Source: Oncomelania hupensis (lineage: Eukaryota; Mollusca; Gastropoda; Littorinimorpha; Pomatiopsidae). From it: a stretch of 64,000 nucleotides of DNA. The stretch lies in the NCBI GenBank assembly GCA_036898135.1, contig CM072522.1:9283186-9347185 (forward strand), given 5' to 3'. The notes under the pieces are model-generated. The model was given only the letters and a program-made list of their open reading frames with translations, was not told the origin of the DNA and searched no databases. Shown here piece by piece: positions 19,571-31,500 of the stretch (position 1 is the stretch's first letter; each line of letters starts with the position of its first letter). A program made the position numbers and the translations under genes.

Positions 19571-20150
19571 TACTTAGCTATTTATTCATTGCTTACAGGG
19601 TCCAGAGGAGTGCAAAGAGCTGAATCAGGACCACAAACTCAAGACCACAACTTCGCTGAAAGAGGACTCACCCCTAATCCATATAAAAGATTTGCTGAAA
19701 CAACCCTAATGGTAACACTGAAGGCAATCCGCCTGCCGGTCACTTTACAATAAAGACATCCCACGCAAGGGACGCTGAGGCTATACTCTAATTTATCGAA
19801 CCCCCGTTTACAAAAACAAAATAGAATACAAACATCATTATAAAATATTAAAAAACACATACATATAAAATGGCTACATTGCCAAATAATAACATCATAG
19901 GAAGCCCTAGTGACCATTTGGCAGAAAGAGTCCAATATTCCCAAGCTGATGCAACAGATTTCACACACAAATGAGGAGTTTTGTTCCGGAAGAGTTTTCA
20001 AGAAAAAAAGTAGGTGACTGGTCTAGCGAAGAAGAAGATAGTATAGTAGATTGATAGAACAGAGTAGGAATGAGAAAGAACAAAGGAGAAAGACAACAAC
20101 AGTGGGAATTTAAAGCACTAAATTTCGAGAAAGTTGGGATATCATTTATA
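19571..20150 (-). mobile_element. LINE 3'-end fragment, family 1 (copy E)
   Basis: Same block order as copies B-D. Terminal hairpin at 19597-19632 (CCAGAGGAGTGCAAAGAGCT on plus). It is followed by a poly-C tract at 20158-20174. Confidence 0.75.
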
Positions 20151-20304
20151 CTGAACCCCCTCCCCCCCCCCCCCTCAGGGGGTAATCATTCCCAAACAAA
20201 AGAATACACTATTTCTTTAGGAATCCAACATTTTAAACTGCATAATTAAAATTCACAGCCCGTCTCTCTTTAAAAAAACAACCATAATAAAAACCTTAAC
20301 CAGA

Positions 20305-21285
20305 ATGGCAAAACCCATATGACTCACATGCTCCTTATGGAACTTGCAATATTTAACATGAAAATTGGTGCCTCCATCCCCCTACCCCCCCCCCACCCCC
20401 CACCCAAAAAAAAAAAAATTAAATGGTAACATTAAAATGCAAAGTAATACTGACTTTAATCTTTCTATGTTCCTGACCTTGAGATGACATTGACCCCCAG
20501 CTTCAAATAAATACACTCATGTACTATCAAATAAACTACAGCAAAAGTTTAATTATGCCAAAAAAACGGTGATCTTGGGATGATCTTGACCTTCAGTGAA
20601 ATTGACCTTGACCCTCACGTGATCTCTCATTCATGTCTGATCAAATAACCCAATGTTGTTGCATACTATGGGTAAAATAAACAACCATTCAATTGTACAA
20701 TGATCTATTTTTTGTTTATGTTTTTGCAAGGCCTAAAATGACCTTGACCTTCAAGATCAACACAAAAATGGAGTATATATGAAAGATCAATCTATCATCT
20801 CTAAATACAAGTTTGGACTTAATATCTCTCATAGTTTAGGGTCAAGGTCACTTCAAAGTACCGATACAAACTGACTTTGGACAGCTCCAGCGATCTTGAC
20901 CTTAGAGTGAGGTTGACCAAATTTGCAAAGTATGTGTCTCATCAATATCTATTATGCATCAAAGAACCATACATTCAATATTAATAACCTAGCCCAAAAA
21001 AGTGAAATTTTGTGAAATATTTTAATTTTTTTAACTAACAATTGATGATCCTGTGACCTTGAAGTGAAGTCATTCACTGATAATGTATGAGGTCTCGTGG
21101 GTACACACCTTCTTACCAAGTTTGGTTGTGATAATTGAAATAGGTTTTGAGTACTTGGCCTCTTTAAAGTTTTTGCATAAATGGACGGAGTACTTTTTTC
21201 CAATATCATTTTTGGACTATTTAGGACTCATCTTGCACAGATTTGCCAAAATCAGAAAACATTTGTTGGGGTGAGTACACAGCCT
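20305..21285. repeat. Dispersed repeat rich in TGACCTTGACC (copy 1)
   Basis: Shares ATATGACTCACATGCTCCTTA at the left and GACTATTTAGGACTCATCTT at the right with 45896-47290. Between them GACCTTGA-type motifs occur near 20475, 20590, 20744, 20842, 20897 and 21054. Non-coding. Confidence 0.75.
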
Positions 21286-23248
21286 CAAACTGCTATGCAT
21301 GCGAGTCAAAAACTGTTCAGGTCTTAAGTTTTTACATATAGTTACAAAACTACAACATGATAACAACTATTGAGGTCTCACAGTTCAGAGTACATTAACA
21401 CTGCTAATGTAATGTTCTTTATTGCCAATAATAGTCTCAATACCTATATTTCTAACTCCTATCAAGCGAATAATTTTTTCTCAAAATTGCACAGTATTTT
21501 GTTTGGAAATGATAATATTGCACCATATTTGTTTCCTCTGAGCTAGTATATGAATAAATATTCTGTTTCAATTTAAACTCAAATGTGACTAACTACTTTC
21601 ATCCAAGTTCAGTTTAAATACAAACAGAAACTACACCATTAAAGCATTTGACTTAACATCAGAAAACATAAATAACATTTTTGTAAAATTCAAACTTTAA
21701 AATCAAATGCAACAGGATCTGCGCTTTCTTTATATAGACCAATTAAAAAACAATTAACAAACCATTTAATTAAACCGAAACCAAACAAAATCATACATTT
21801 AAGCAAACCAACACAACTACATACACATTAATATGACAAATAGATTCCTTGAACAAATATGTTTACATAAATCAAAGATAATAAAATGCAAGCAAAACGG
21901 GTCTGTAATTTAGCAATTCTTATGCAAAGCAAAATATATATATTTTCTAGAAATACTCTTGATCACAAATATCCAAAATAATCTATTCTTCACAACACAA
22001 CGTATGATACACTAACTGTGCACAACCACATCCAATCTAAAATAATTTCAAATTCTCTGGATAATGAACTAATGTAATCATTGCATTTAGCTTGCAAGCA
22101 CATGGCACAGAAACTGAGCTAACGGCGTAACGCATCACAAACTAATTTGAAATCGGAAATCCAACGAGTTCTTTCATTTTAAATTGACTTATTTTAGGAA
22201 GTAATCACATTGAGCACAAGACATCTAAACATAATAAATATGTAATTTAACAATCTCAAGTTTATTTATTTCATTACAGTTTGCAATTAAGCACATAGCC
22301 TCACAATAAAAAATCATTCCAATATGGCCGTTCCTAGCTGAGAAGGGGATTCACACAAGAACAACAAAAATCAAATGTTCTCTTTGTGAAAAAAGGGGAC
22401 TGGTAAGGCAAATAAAAATATAATCAGATCTGTTTTTATCATATAAGTTGTCAGTAAATTATTGGATTTTTTCCCATTTTTCATTTTATCTACTCACAGA
22501 GTAAAGGTTGTAGATTGAAAATTTGTTTTCATCATTGAAGTTTTTTTCTTTATTATGACATCTTTCTAATGAGAGGCAATGGTAGTTTAATTTGCTTTGA
22601 CAATTCTGCATGAGAATAAATCTTTACAGAACAATCAAAACACACACACAAAATTATCTTTACTATACAATCAATCAGCAATAAAATTGAAAATAAAATT
22701 AAAATAAAAACAAACAAAAAACACACTATAAATAGAGGTCAGATATTAGTATGACAGCAGACCTTCTGGTGTGGAATATCCTTTTAATTTCTTTTTCTTT
22801 TGTTTCATCAAAATACATAAATAAATTAACATACAACAAAAACATATTTAAACTGAATATTAAAAAACCCCAAACAATTCAAACAAATTTCATTGAATAA
22901 ATAAATAATAAATTATCTTGTGTGTGTGTAACAATTTGAACAAACAAAAGTCAAAACGACATCACTCAAGATATTTTGTTCATCAAATTCTTATATGACT
23001 GTAACACAACTACTGAGAATGAGCGTACAACTGCTTTACTTATTATTATTACTAAAACAAATCATTCGTATATATATAAATGTACTTAACTCAGAGTGAA
23101 TGTATTTTATTTTCATTATTTATTATCATTTTACATTACGCGATTTGATTTGTACAATGTTGCACATTTACCAAAAAAATGTTTTCATGCTGCTTCAGTG
23201 TTTGTGGAGATAAAAGCAAATCCCTGATTCTGATTGTAATTAAATTAA
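21286..23248. other. AT-rich gene-free stretch
   Basis: No gene seen. A 120-bp block at 22668-22787 (AATCAATCAGCAATAAAATTG onward) is repeated at 24794-24915. Confidence 0.5.
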
Positions 23249-23545
23249 GGTAAAGGTAAAAGGTAAAGGTAGTCCCATAGCCTAGTGGCCGTAGGGGAGC
23301 GTGATGTTGGAGATCACACTTATCTTGGGCCAGCGTAATGAGGGTGATGCCCATCTTTCTCCCTCGCTGCTTTACCTTCCGCACCCTTACGAGAGTAGGT
23401 ACTCAGTCACAGTTGAGTCAACTTAGGCGTTGTTATTTGTCGCTTCACGTTTTGCGGTTACCCATCCAAGTGCTAACCGCACTGGACGGTGCTTAACTTG
23501 CGACACAGTAGCGAGTGCTCCAACCACTGCGCTATCCGACACCCC
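23249..23545 (-). mobile_element. SINE with tRNA-like head and 5S rRNA-like internal promoter
   Basis: Read on the minus strand it opens GGGGTGTCGGATAGCGCAGT, in which TAGCGCAGTGG fits a tRNA A box. It then passes into AAGTTAAGCACCGTC (plus 23485-23499) and GGTTAGCACTTGGATGGG (plus about 23463-23480), which match the 5S rRNA box A and box C regions. It ends in a (CTTTAC)-like tail at 23250-23273. Too diverged and too long to be a 5S gene. Confidence 0.7.
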
Positions 23546-23609
23546 AAATTAAGAGTTACAGTATACAATAAAAAACATCAATTTTAACAATGTCAACTGT
23601 GGAGCAATT

Positions 23610-24090
23610 TCCACTGCATTACAAGTGTAACTGAACTGACCAACAAAGTGTAACTGAACTGACCAACAAAGTTTAACTGAGCTGAACAACTGGGTTGTAA
23701 TAGAACTGACCAACCAAGTTGTAAGTGTGATGGCCAAACAAGTTGCAACTGAACTGACCAACAAAGTTGTGACTGGGCTGAACAACTGGGTTGTAATAGA
23801 ACTGACCAACCAAGTTGTAAGTGTGGTGGCCAAATGAGTTGCAAATAAGCTGAACAACTGAGATGTAACTGTGTTGACCAACCGAGCTGCAAATAAGCTG
23901 AACAACTGAGTTGTAACTGAACTGATCAACCGAGCTGCAAATAAACTGAACAACTGAGTTGCAACTATAACTGAGCTGAACAACTGAGCTGTAACTGAGC
24001 TGAACAACTGAGTTGAACAATTGAGTTGTAGCTGAGCTGAACTATTGTCTGTAACTAAGGTGAACTATTGAGCTGCATAACTAAGTATAA
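23610..24090. repeat. Degenerate minisatellite, roughly 20-22 bp unit
   Basis: Repeated AACAACTGAGTTGTAACTGA-like units with GCTGAAC/ACTGACC variants. The long minus frames over it are a by-product. Confidence 0.85.
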
Positions 24091-25467
24091 ATATATCTAA
24101 ACTGAACTGTGTATATTATGATGGAAATGTATCACTTCTTTCCCATTTGCAAATTTTACAGTAAAATGAGCAAATATACCATTAGAAGCATACTGGAAAA
24201 TGAAACCAACAACATGCACTGAACATTGCAAGTGAGGCTTGTCTATAGAAAACATCCACTAATAACATTCAAAGGGATGTTAAACATCCACATAACATTC
24301 AAAATTAGGTTAAACATCCACATAACATTCAAAAATAGGTTATGTGCTGAAAACTCTTTCGAAGATTCAGAATTTGATAACATTTTATTGATGAAAAACT
24401 TTGAATTAGTGAGCAAAGTTCACATGAACAGCTTTAAAGTTGATATTATCGTATACATACATGTATACTCACGTTGAGGCACAAGCATGCATAGTGGCAT
24501 ACACACACATGCATTCAAAGGATGTCTTCATACACAACCCTCGTCCCCCCCCTCCCCCCCCCTTCCCACCCTCTCTGAATACATGCACACACATCCCATA
24601 ATCCTATCTCATACACACCTTTTACATGTAAGAATTTGTGTATCCTCAACTCACATTCTCATATTTAATTTCATTGTGATCAATCAAATTCATCGTATCC
24701 ATGGATTGGTCTTATTTAGCACACTTACAGCTCAAAGAGCTGCTCATGAGATCCAGCAAGCTCACAATAGGATCAAACCCACTTTGCCTTAGAATACAAT
24801 CAATCAGCAATAAAATTGAAAATAAATTGAAAATAAAAACAAACAAAAAACCCCACTATAACTAGAGGTCAGATATTAGTATGACAGCAGACCTTTTGGT
24901 ATGGAATATCCTTTAGAAACACAACTCCCTACAAGCTTGTGCCCTGGACACCCATGAGCCACAGCACCACCTAAAAAAAAAACCTCAAATTTGAGCAGAT
25001 GTTTCTATAGAAAAAATCCTGTCTTACTCTCCTCCCTTAAGCCACACCTTTGATTAAGCTCCCTAGAAACCACAGTAGCCACCTCACCATGCAAAGTAAA
25101 ACAACACGAGTCCAAGCTACGACCACAAGCTGCTCTGTCACCTCTAGGCTAAACAGTGAATGAGTAGGTAAGTAATGTTTACTGTTAAGTAGTTAGTTTG
25201 ACAGTCATGATTACCCTCCATTTGTTAAACTTTCCACAAAGTTGCCATTGGTCAATGTTAAAATGCATTGTCATTGTGTCAATCAGCTAAGGGTAAAATG
25301 CAGTAAGTCTGAAAGTCAAAATATTTGCCTTTAAGTAGTTTAAACTTTCTCAATGGTTTGTTTTTTGTTTTGATCAGGAGTTTCTGCACAGTCAAACATA
25401 AATAAATCATTACCAACATAAGCTTTTGTCAATCAGACTGAAAAATCAAGTCATATTTACCCTTCAT
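24091..25467. other. Gene-free stretch with short repeats
   Basis: A triplicated CATCCA(A/C)TAACATTCAAA phrase lies at 24250-24335. A SINE-like phrase CAGCTCAAAGAGCTGCTCATG occurs near 24729, and the second copy of the 120-bp block at 24794-24915. No gene seen. Confidence 0.5.
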
Positions 25468-26273
25468 GGTCCGTATTCATAAAGACCCGCTTTCAAACCC
25501 TTCGATAGGTTGTTTATCTCAAGGTATAGACCTTGCGAAAATTTGTTCTTACCTTAGGGTTGGAGAAAACTGCCGGTAAACTTATCTCGGTATTCAAAAA
25601 GACCTACCTGACGCATGGTCCCTACCTCGAGCTAAATTTGAATCCCCCTCTATTACGCATGCGCTCTTCGATGACAATGACACAACAGCTTCCATGGCAG
25701 ACGATGGATCACACAAAGGAAAAAGCAACATTTTCCATCAAAAATAATTTGTTTCGTTAGAATTGAAAGAGGAAACCAAAAACATTTTACTTTCGTCCTT
25801 CGCTTTGGTAATTAATCTACCATCAAAAAGAAAGCATTTTACTGGCACAAAGATAAATAAAATTGGAAACCTAAGTGCTAAACACAGTTGCAGTGAAGGA
25901 AGAAGTGACGATGCCGGTTCGCATGTTGCAACTCCTGTCATACTTCATCCATAATTCGCATGATGTTGATTCTTCGAAATGTACATTTCCTGTAATGTTA
26001 CAACATCATCAAATATATTTAGAGGATTTTATCTGTCCTGAAAGACGCTGTTCCTTTACCTCTGATGCAAAATCATTGAGAAAATAATTGCATTCGCCAG
26101 AGCCAGAGTTAACGGAGGGGGAAGTGTCGGTAAAATTATCGGCCATTTGGCTGAGTGGCAGGGTAGTTTCAACTTCTCTGAATACCAGACAAGTCCAAAC
26201 CAGCGGAAGGTAAAGATTTTTCCCCTACTCATGGTAAATTACCAGCGGGTATTGTCTTTTCTGAATATGGACC
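25468..26273. mobile_element. Harbinger-like non-autonomous DNA transposon
   Basis: Imperfect terminal inverted repeats: GGTCCGTATTCATAAAGACC at the left, and at the right the reverse complement of GGTCCATATTCAGAAAAGAC. The end-related phrases are echoed inside (GGTATTCAAAAAGACC near 25589; TTCTCTGAATACCAGACAAG near 26173). No clear target duplication and no intact transposase. Confidence 0.5.
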
Positions 26274-26433
26274 CAGGTTTAATAGTATTTGCTTGTCATA
26301 AATGCACACCACTTTAAGTGTTTAAATAAATAAATTCGTGTTTGTATGAAGTCAATGTCACTGTTAAACACATTTTAATTATCAAATTTAACTTTTTCAT
26401 TCTCGTTCAATCATGTTTTTAACTTTAATAGTA

Positions 26434-26610
26434 TCCTATCCTATCCTGTCTCGTAACTCAAAGGTCGTAGAGGCACCACAGATGATCGTTTAACAAGCGT
26501 ACTCCATCTTTCTCTGTCCTCAGCAGTGTCAGTGTCAAGCCAGTCCATTCTCGAATGTTATCCTCCCACCTCTTTTTCTGTTTCCCTCTTCTTCTGCCTC
26601 CTTGCACCGT
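26434..26610 (-). mobile_element. RTE-like LINE 3' fragment
   Basis: CCTATCCTATCC tail followed by the complement of the GRPKKRWEDNIREW coding region, with a small internal deletion. Same family as 18774-19163. Confidence 0.8.
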
Positions 26611-26830
26611 AATAGCATATGGAAGTCAAAATATAGTATACTTCTGTCAAACTGTCAGAGTTGTTGTTTTGTCATTGTCACACAGAATATCCCCTTGCTC
26701 CCCCCTTGTCCATTGTACCCCCTTCCTAAATTACCCTTCTCCTTACCCTTTCCTCATTTCTATCCCCATTCTCCTTCTAGGTTAATCTTCTGAGCAGCAT
26801 TGGTTAGATAAATAAATAAATCATGTATCC

Positions 26831-27592
26831 TTTATTCAATCACTCCCAAACAGAATCTTCAAGATACTGAGGGGTGTCAGCCCCGCAACAGAAGAAGAAG
26901 AGAAATAAATTGCTTAACAGAAGAAGCGTTCCTCCAACATTCTGATAGCAACATCTCCAAAGATCAGTTGACTGTGCCAAAATGTCCAGTTTTTAACGAA
27001 GACACCTGCTCAATATACAAACTTAAAACTCTTCATTTAGTTTGAATTTGTGTGCATGCACCAGCACTTTGACAGAACTATATATCACCGGAGGTTAGTT
27101 ACCTAACTCTGGATGAACATATGTAGAAAACAGATATATGATACAATGTTCCCATTTTGTTGAGAAAACCTTTGGGGACCATTTTGAGTCATCATTCTTT
27201 TTTCTACATATATTACCAAAAAATGTGTGACTGAAAGACTCCTTTATTTGAACATAGCGTTAATCAATTTCTTCACTTTTAAAAGCATCTGACTTGAGAA
27301 TACACCTCCAAAGAATAATGACTGAAATGCTTTCCTTAAGTTGACTACACACCAAACTTTGACTACCAACACCTCCACATATTCACGACTGCATTGCTCC
27401 ATTAGATGACTGTGCAAGGGAGATTATCCCAGGCTTTCACTCAATCACATCTTATGATTAATGACTTTTAATCGACCGCATGTGCAAACCAGACACCTCC
27501 AAAGACTTCACAATTCATGACTGAAAACGCTACTACTGGTTGGATTCTACACTAGCACTTGACTGAAATACCTCCAGTTCAAGCGCTTCCAT
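26831..27592 (-). other. Probable 3' UTR of the PEAK-like gene with repeated motif
   Basis: Follows the stop codon on the minus strand. AATAAA signals lie at 27243-27248 and 26831-26836 (minus). The plus-strand phrase ACACCTCCAAAGA...ATGACTGAAA.GCT recurs near 27302, 27369 and 27489, with a weaker copy near 26950. Confidence 0.45.
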
Positions 27593-28096
27593 TTAGTTGA
27601 GTCGACGCCAGCACTCTGTCAGGCTGGTGGCGGAGGATTTCAGGAGGAATTTGAGGTGATAGAAGTCCTCCAGCCCCACGCCAGCGGTCACGCCTTCCAT
27701 GCTGCAGGCAAACTTGGCCACCATGGCGCCTCGCTCCCGCTCCAGCCAGGCGCAGTGGTCCTGTTCTATGCTCTGCGCCTCCTCCGTTTCGTTGTCCTCC
27801 CCGGACCCTTCCTCAGTGAGGCTCCTCGGTCCCCACAAAGTGTACTCTACTACAGCTCTCAGCTGAGCTAAGCACTCGATCCGCCGCGGCTCCAGCAAGA
27901 TCCGAAAGCGCTCCACTGTGGTCAGCAGGTTTTTCTCATCTTCGCTTCCCTCCTCCTCCTGCGTGGTGGCGTTGTCAGGCGTGGCGTGGCTGTAGAAGGA
28001 GTTGGTGGCATCCTGAAGCAGTTTGTCCAAGAAGCCACACATGGCTTCCCCCTGCGCCACGTCTGGCACTCGCTGGTGAGGCAGGAATGCAACCAC
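27593..28096 (-). CDS. PEAK-like gene, exon 10 (terminal)
   Basis: Acceptor GATGGGCAG and phase 0; 167 codons and stop. VVAFLPHQ occupies the place of the DFG region. After an acidic insert comes LRAVVEYTLWGPR, matching the family's LLWGPRE helix start. The final helices (AMVAKFACS..., VGLEDFYHLKFLL) correspond to the C-terminal half of the split helical dimerisation domain. Confidence 0.88.
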   Translation of the reverse strand: MVAFLPHQRVPDVAQGEAMCGFLDKLLQDATNSFYSHATPDNATTQEEEGSEDEKNLLTTVERFRILLEPRRIECLAQLRAVVEYTLWGPRSLTEEGSGEDNETEEAQSIEQDHCAWLERERGAMVAKFACSMEGVTAGVGLEDFYHLKFLLKSSATSLTECWRRLN

Positions 28097-28503
28097 CTGC
28101 CCATCACCAAACGAGGTCACACATTGAAATGCTTACAACATAATATTTTATATCGCATGTGATTTTTCAGTTTAAATGTAAATTTTTGTTGCCATTGTAA
28201 GACTAAATGTGTGTCTTGTCACTTTTGAATAGAAAGGAATTAAAACTGAAAAACTATGTAGTTCTAAACTTATATAAATAAGGGTATTGAATGCTGTCAG
28301 TCAATTTAACAAATTTTCAAATAAAAACATCTGATATCCTTTCAGTCTCCTAATAGTATCTTTTCATTTACAATGCATGTTTGAATGATGAATGTATATA
28401 GGTTGTTTATGCAAGAGTGTGTATGTAACATGTGAGTGTGTATGTTGGTTCAGATCATCAATCTTTAAGTCTGTTTTAGGAATTAGGTGCATACAGCATC
28501 CAG

Positions 28504-28541
<38 letters not shown>

Positions 28542-31500
28542 GCAGCCACAAATTTAACAGTCAAATAAAAACAATTTTGTATTTAAAATTACCATCACCT
28601 ATAAAGTGACATACTAGCCTGACTTTCTGTGCCTATAGGTCTGAAGCTCGAATCTGCCTTTGAGTATACATTGTTTAACTATATAAAATAATAAATTTGT
28701 GCATTCAAAGATTACATTTATAACTGCGACATCCTGGTTGTCATCCCATAAGTGTATTCTTTTGAACTCAAAGAGCTCATAGGCAGCAGTCATATTCAGT
28801 ATCAGGGTTAATGGGATGCACAAACACAGTCACCTATCCTATCCTATCCTATCCCATAGCTCGAAAGTCATTGGGGAACCATATATGATAAATACCAGCG
28901 TACTCCATCTTTCTCTGTCCTCAGCAACCCTCATGGCTTCACTCAGTGTCGAGCCAGTCCATTCCCGAATGTTGTCCTCCCACCTCTTTTTTCTGTCTCC
29001 CTCTTCTTCTGTCTCCTTGCACCGTGCCTTGCAGGATGGTCTTTGCAAGGCCTGATGCTCTGGTGACATGGCCATACCAGAGTTTCCATTTCTTCACCAC
29101 TGTGAGCATGTCGTCCAATGGCTTGTGTGATGGTCTGTCGGACTTCGTCGTTGGTGATGTGCTGGGTATAGAAAATGCCCAGAAGTCTTCTGTAGCACCT
29201 CAGCTCCATGCTTTGCATTCTTCATTGTAGGGCTGCTGTGAGGGTCCATGTTTCGCAAGCGTATAGGAAGATGGAGATGACAAGTCACACAGTCACACCG
29301 ACACTGAAAAATACAAGCTCGCACACCTATCCTATCCCATAACTTGAAAGTCAGTGGAGCACCACAGTTGATCGTTTAACCAACATACTCCATCTTTCTC
29401 TTTCCTCAGCAGCACATAAAACATACACACACATACAAAACCACACCCAAGCACACATATACAACCCTACCTTTCCTCTCAGGTCCTGCCGTGTTATGTG
29501 GAAGACGTCCCCAAGGTCTGTTTCGGTGACGGTGAATCCTCGGTCCAGGCAGTGTGAGAACGCACTCAACAGCTGTAGCACGGTCATCATCACCACCTGC
29601 AAGTAGCTGCCAAGGTCATGGGTCAAGGTCTCTCGCAGCAAGGTCAGGTGCGAGGACAGACTGTCAGCGATGTCAAACATTCCCACTGCGAGGAAGCAGC
29701 GTGCCTGCAACACACATAACAGCAATGATCATAATAATATAATAGTAGTAGTAGTAGTTTGGATTGGCTGGAGAGGAACAAGAACTTGAACAGCTGGTAC
29801 AGAGGCTTGACACCACCTCTAGAGCCTATGGAATGGAAATAAGTGCAAAGATCAAAATGATGACCAACAACACCAATGGCATCAACACGGACATCAAAGT
29901 CCAAGGCCAATCTCTCAACACAGTGCACAGCTTCAAATATTTAGGAGCCATTGTATCAGACAATGAGTCCCGACAGGAAGTCCTCTCCAGGATCAAACAA
30001 ACAACTGCTGCCCTGGCGAGGTTGAAGCCAATTTGGAAAGACAGGACCATCAGTCTACATTCCAAGGTAAGGCTGCTGCTCTCCCTTGTCATCTCCATCT
30101 TCCTATATGCTTGCGAAACATGGACCCTCACAGCAGATCTCCAACAAGGAATACAAAGCATGGAGATGAGGTGCTACATAAGACTTCTGGGCATTTCCTA
30201 TACCCAGCACATCACCAACGACGAAGTCCGACAGACCATCACACAAGCCATTGGACAACACGATGACATGCTCACAGTGGTGAAAAAACGAAAACTCCGA
30301 TGGTATGGCCACGTCACCAGATCATCAGGTCTTGCAAAGACCATCCTGCAAGGCACAGTGCAAGGAGGTAGAAGAAGAGACCAAAAAAGAGGTGGGAGGA
30401 CAACATTCGAGAATGGACTGGTTTGACACTGAGCAAAACAATCAGGGTTGCTGAGGACAGGGAAATATGCAGTACGCTGGTTAAACGATCATCTGTGGTG
30501 TCCCTACGACCTCCGAGTTATGGGATAGGATAAGATAGGATAGTAGTAGTAGTGGTCGTATTTATTATTGCTATTCAAGATCGGCATGTTGTTATGACTG
30601 ACGGTGGGTGCAGCAGCGTTACCCTCTTTTTTGGCAGACTGCAATTCTCTCTATAAAGCCTTATATCTTGTTTGTTAGGAACTGTACTATGCTATTTAAA
30701 TCATGTAATCCTTGTTGTAAATTTCTGTTTGTAGTCGCCCCATAGCCGTAGCTCAAGTGGTAGAGCGTTCGCCTGGCACACTGGTGACCCAGGTTTGAAT
30801 TCCGTGATGGGCAAGAAGAAAGTGGTTATTTTCACTGTCCATTTTAGAAGTATGATTGCTCTGGTGGTTCAGTGTTGATTTAGGTCCCAACCCCTTGTTC
30901 CCTGTGATGGTTATCCCTGTCTGCCATATCGCCATTCTGTTTGTAGTTGTATAATGGTTTAATCATTTAATATTTATTGTTTGCAAATGAATATCTGCTT
31001 GTAATCAATTGTACTGTTTTTCAGAATATCATCTCTATTACCACTTTTCTGCTATCCTATGCACCAACGGGAATCCCCCATGTAAGGGGGGTAACTCTTT
31101 CCGTTACCGTGAAACATATTTCCGGTTTCTTTCTCCGCGTATTGTTTATCCGAGTGTTTTGAGTGAGTTATTTCCAAATATTCAAGAATATGTCGAATCA
31201 CATGAGAAAGCGTTGGTGGGAGCATAAAAGAGAAAGTGTTGCAGAGAATGCCTGATGGATTTGAAGTTCCAGTTCTGACAGTCAAGTTTACAGTGGGAAA
31301 ACAACATGTGTCACTGGCCACTGGTATCGTACCCTCACATAGTCAACTACTTCGTGTTTTGTGAAGGTTGCGACTGCGAAGCTATGGAACACTACAAGAG
31401 TCTTCAGGTCCTGTTTCACTTTCTGTCGATGATCGTTCTTTAATCGTTGTATCGTTACCTCTTCCATCTGACGACTGGCGTTTTCGTGGTGGCTTTCTGC

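Noticed and set aside
23455..23545. 5S rRNA gene
   Set aside because: Only internal promoter-like boxes match. The flanks of a 120-nt 5S RNA are missing and the unit continues as a SINE.
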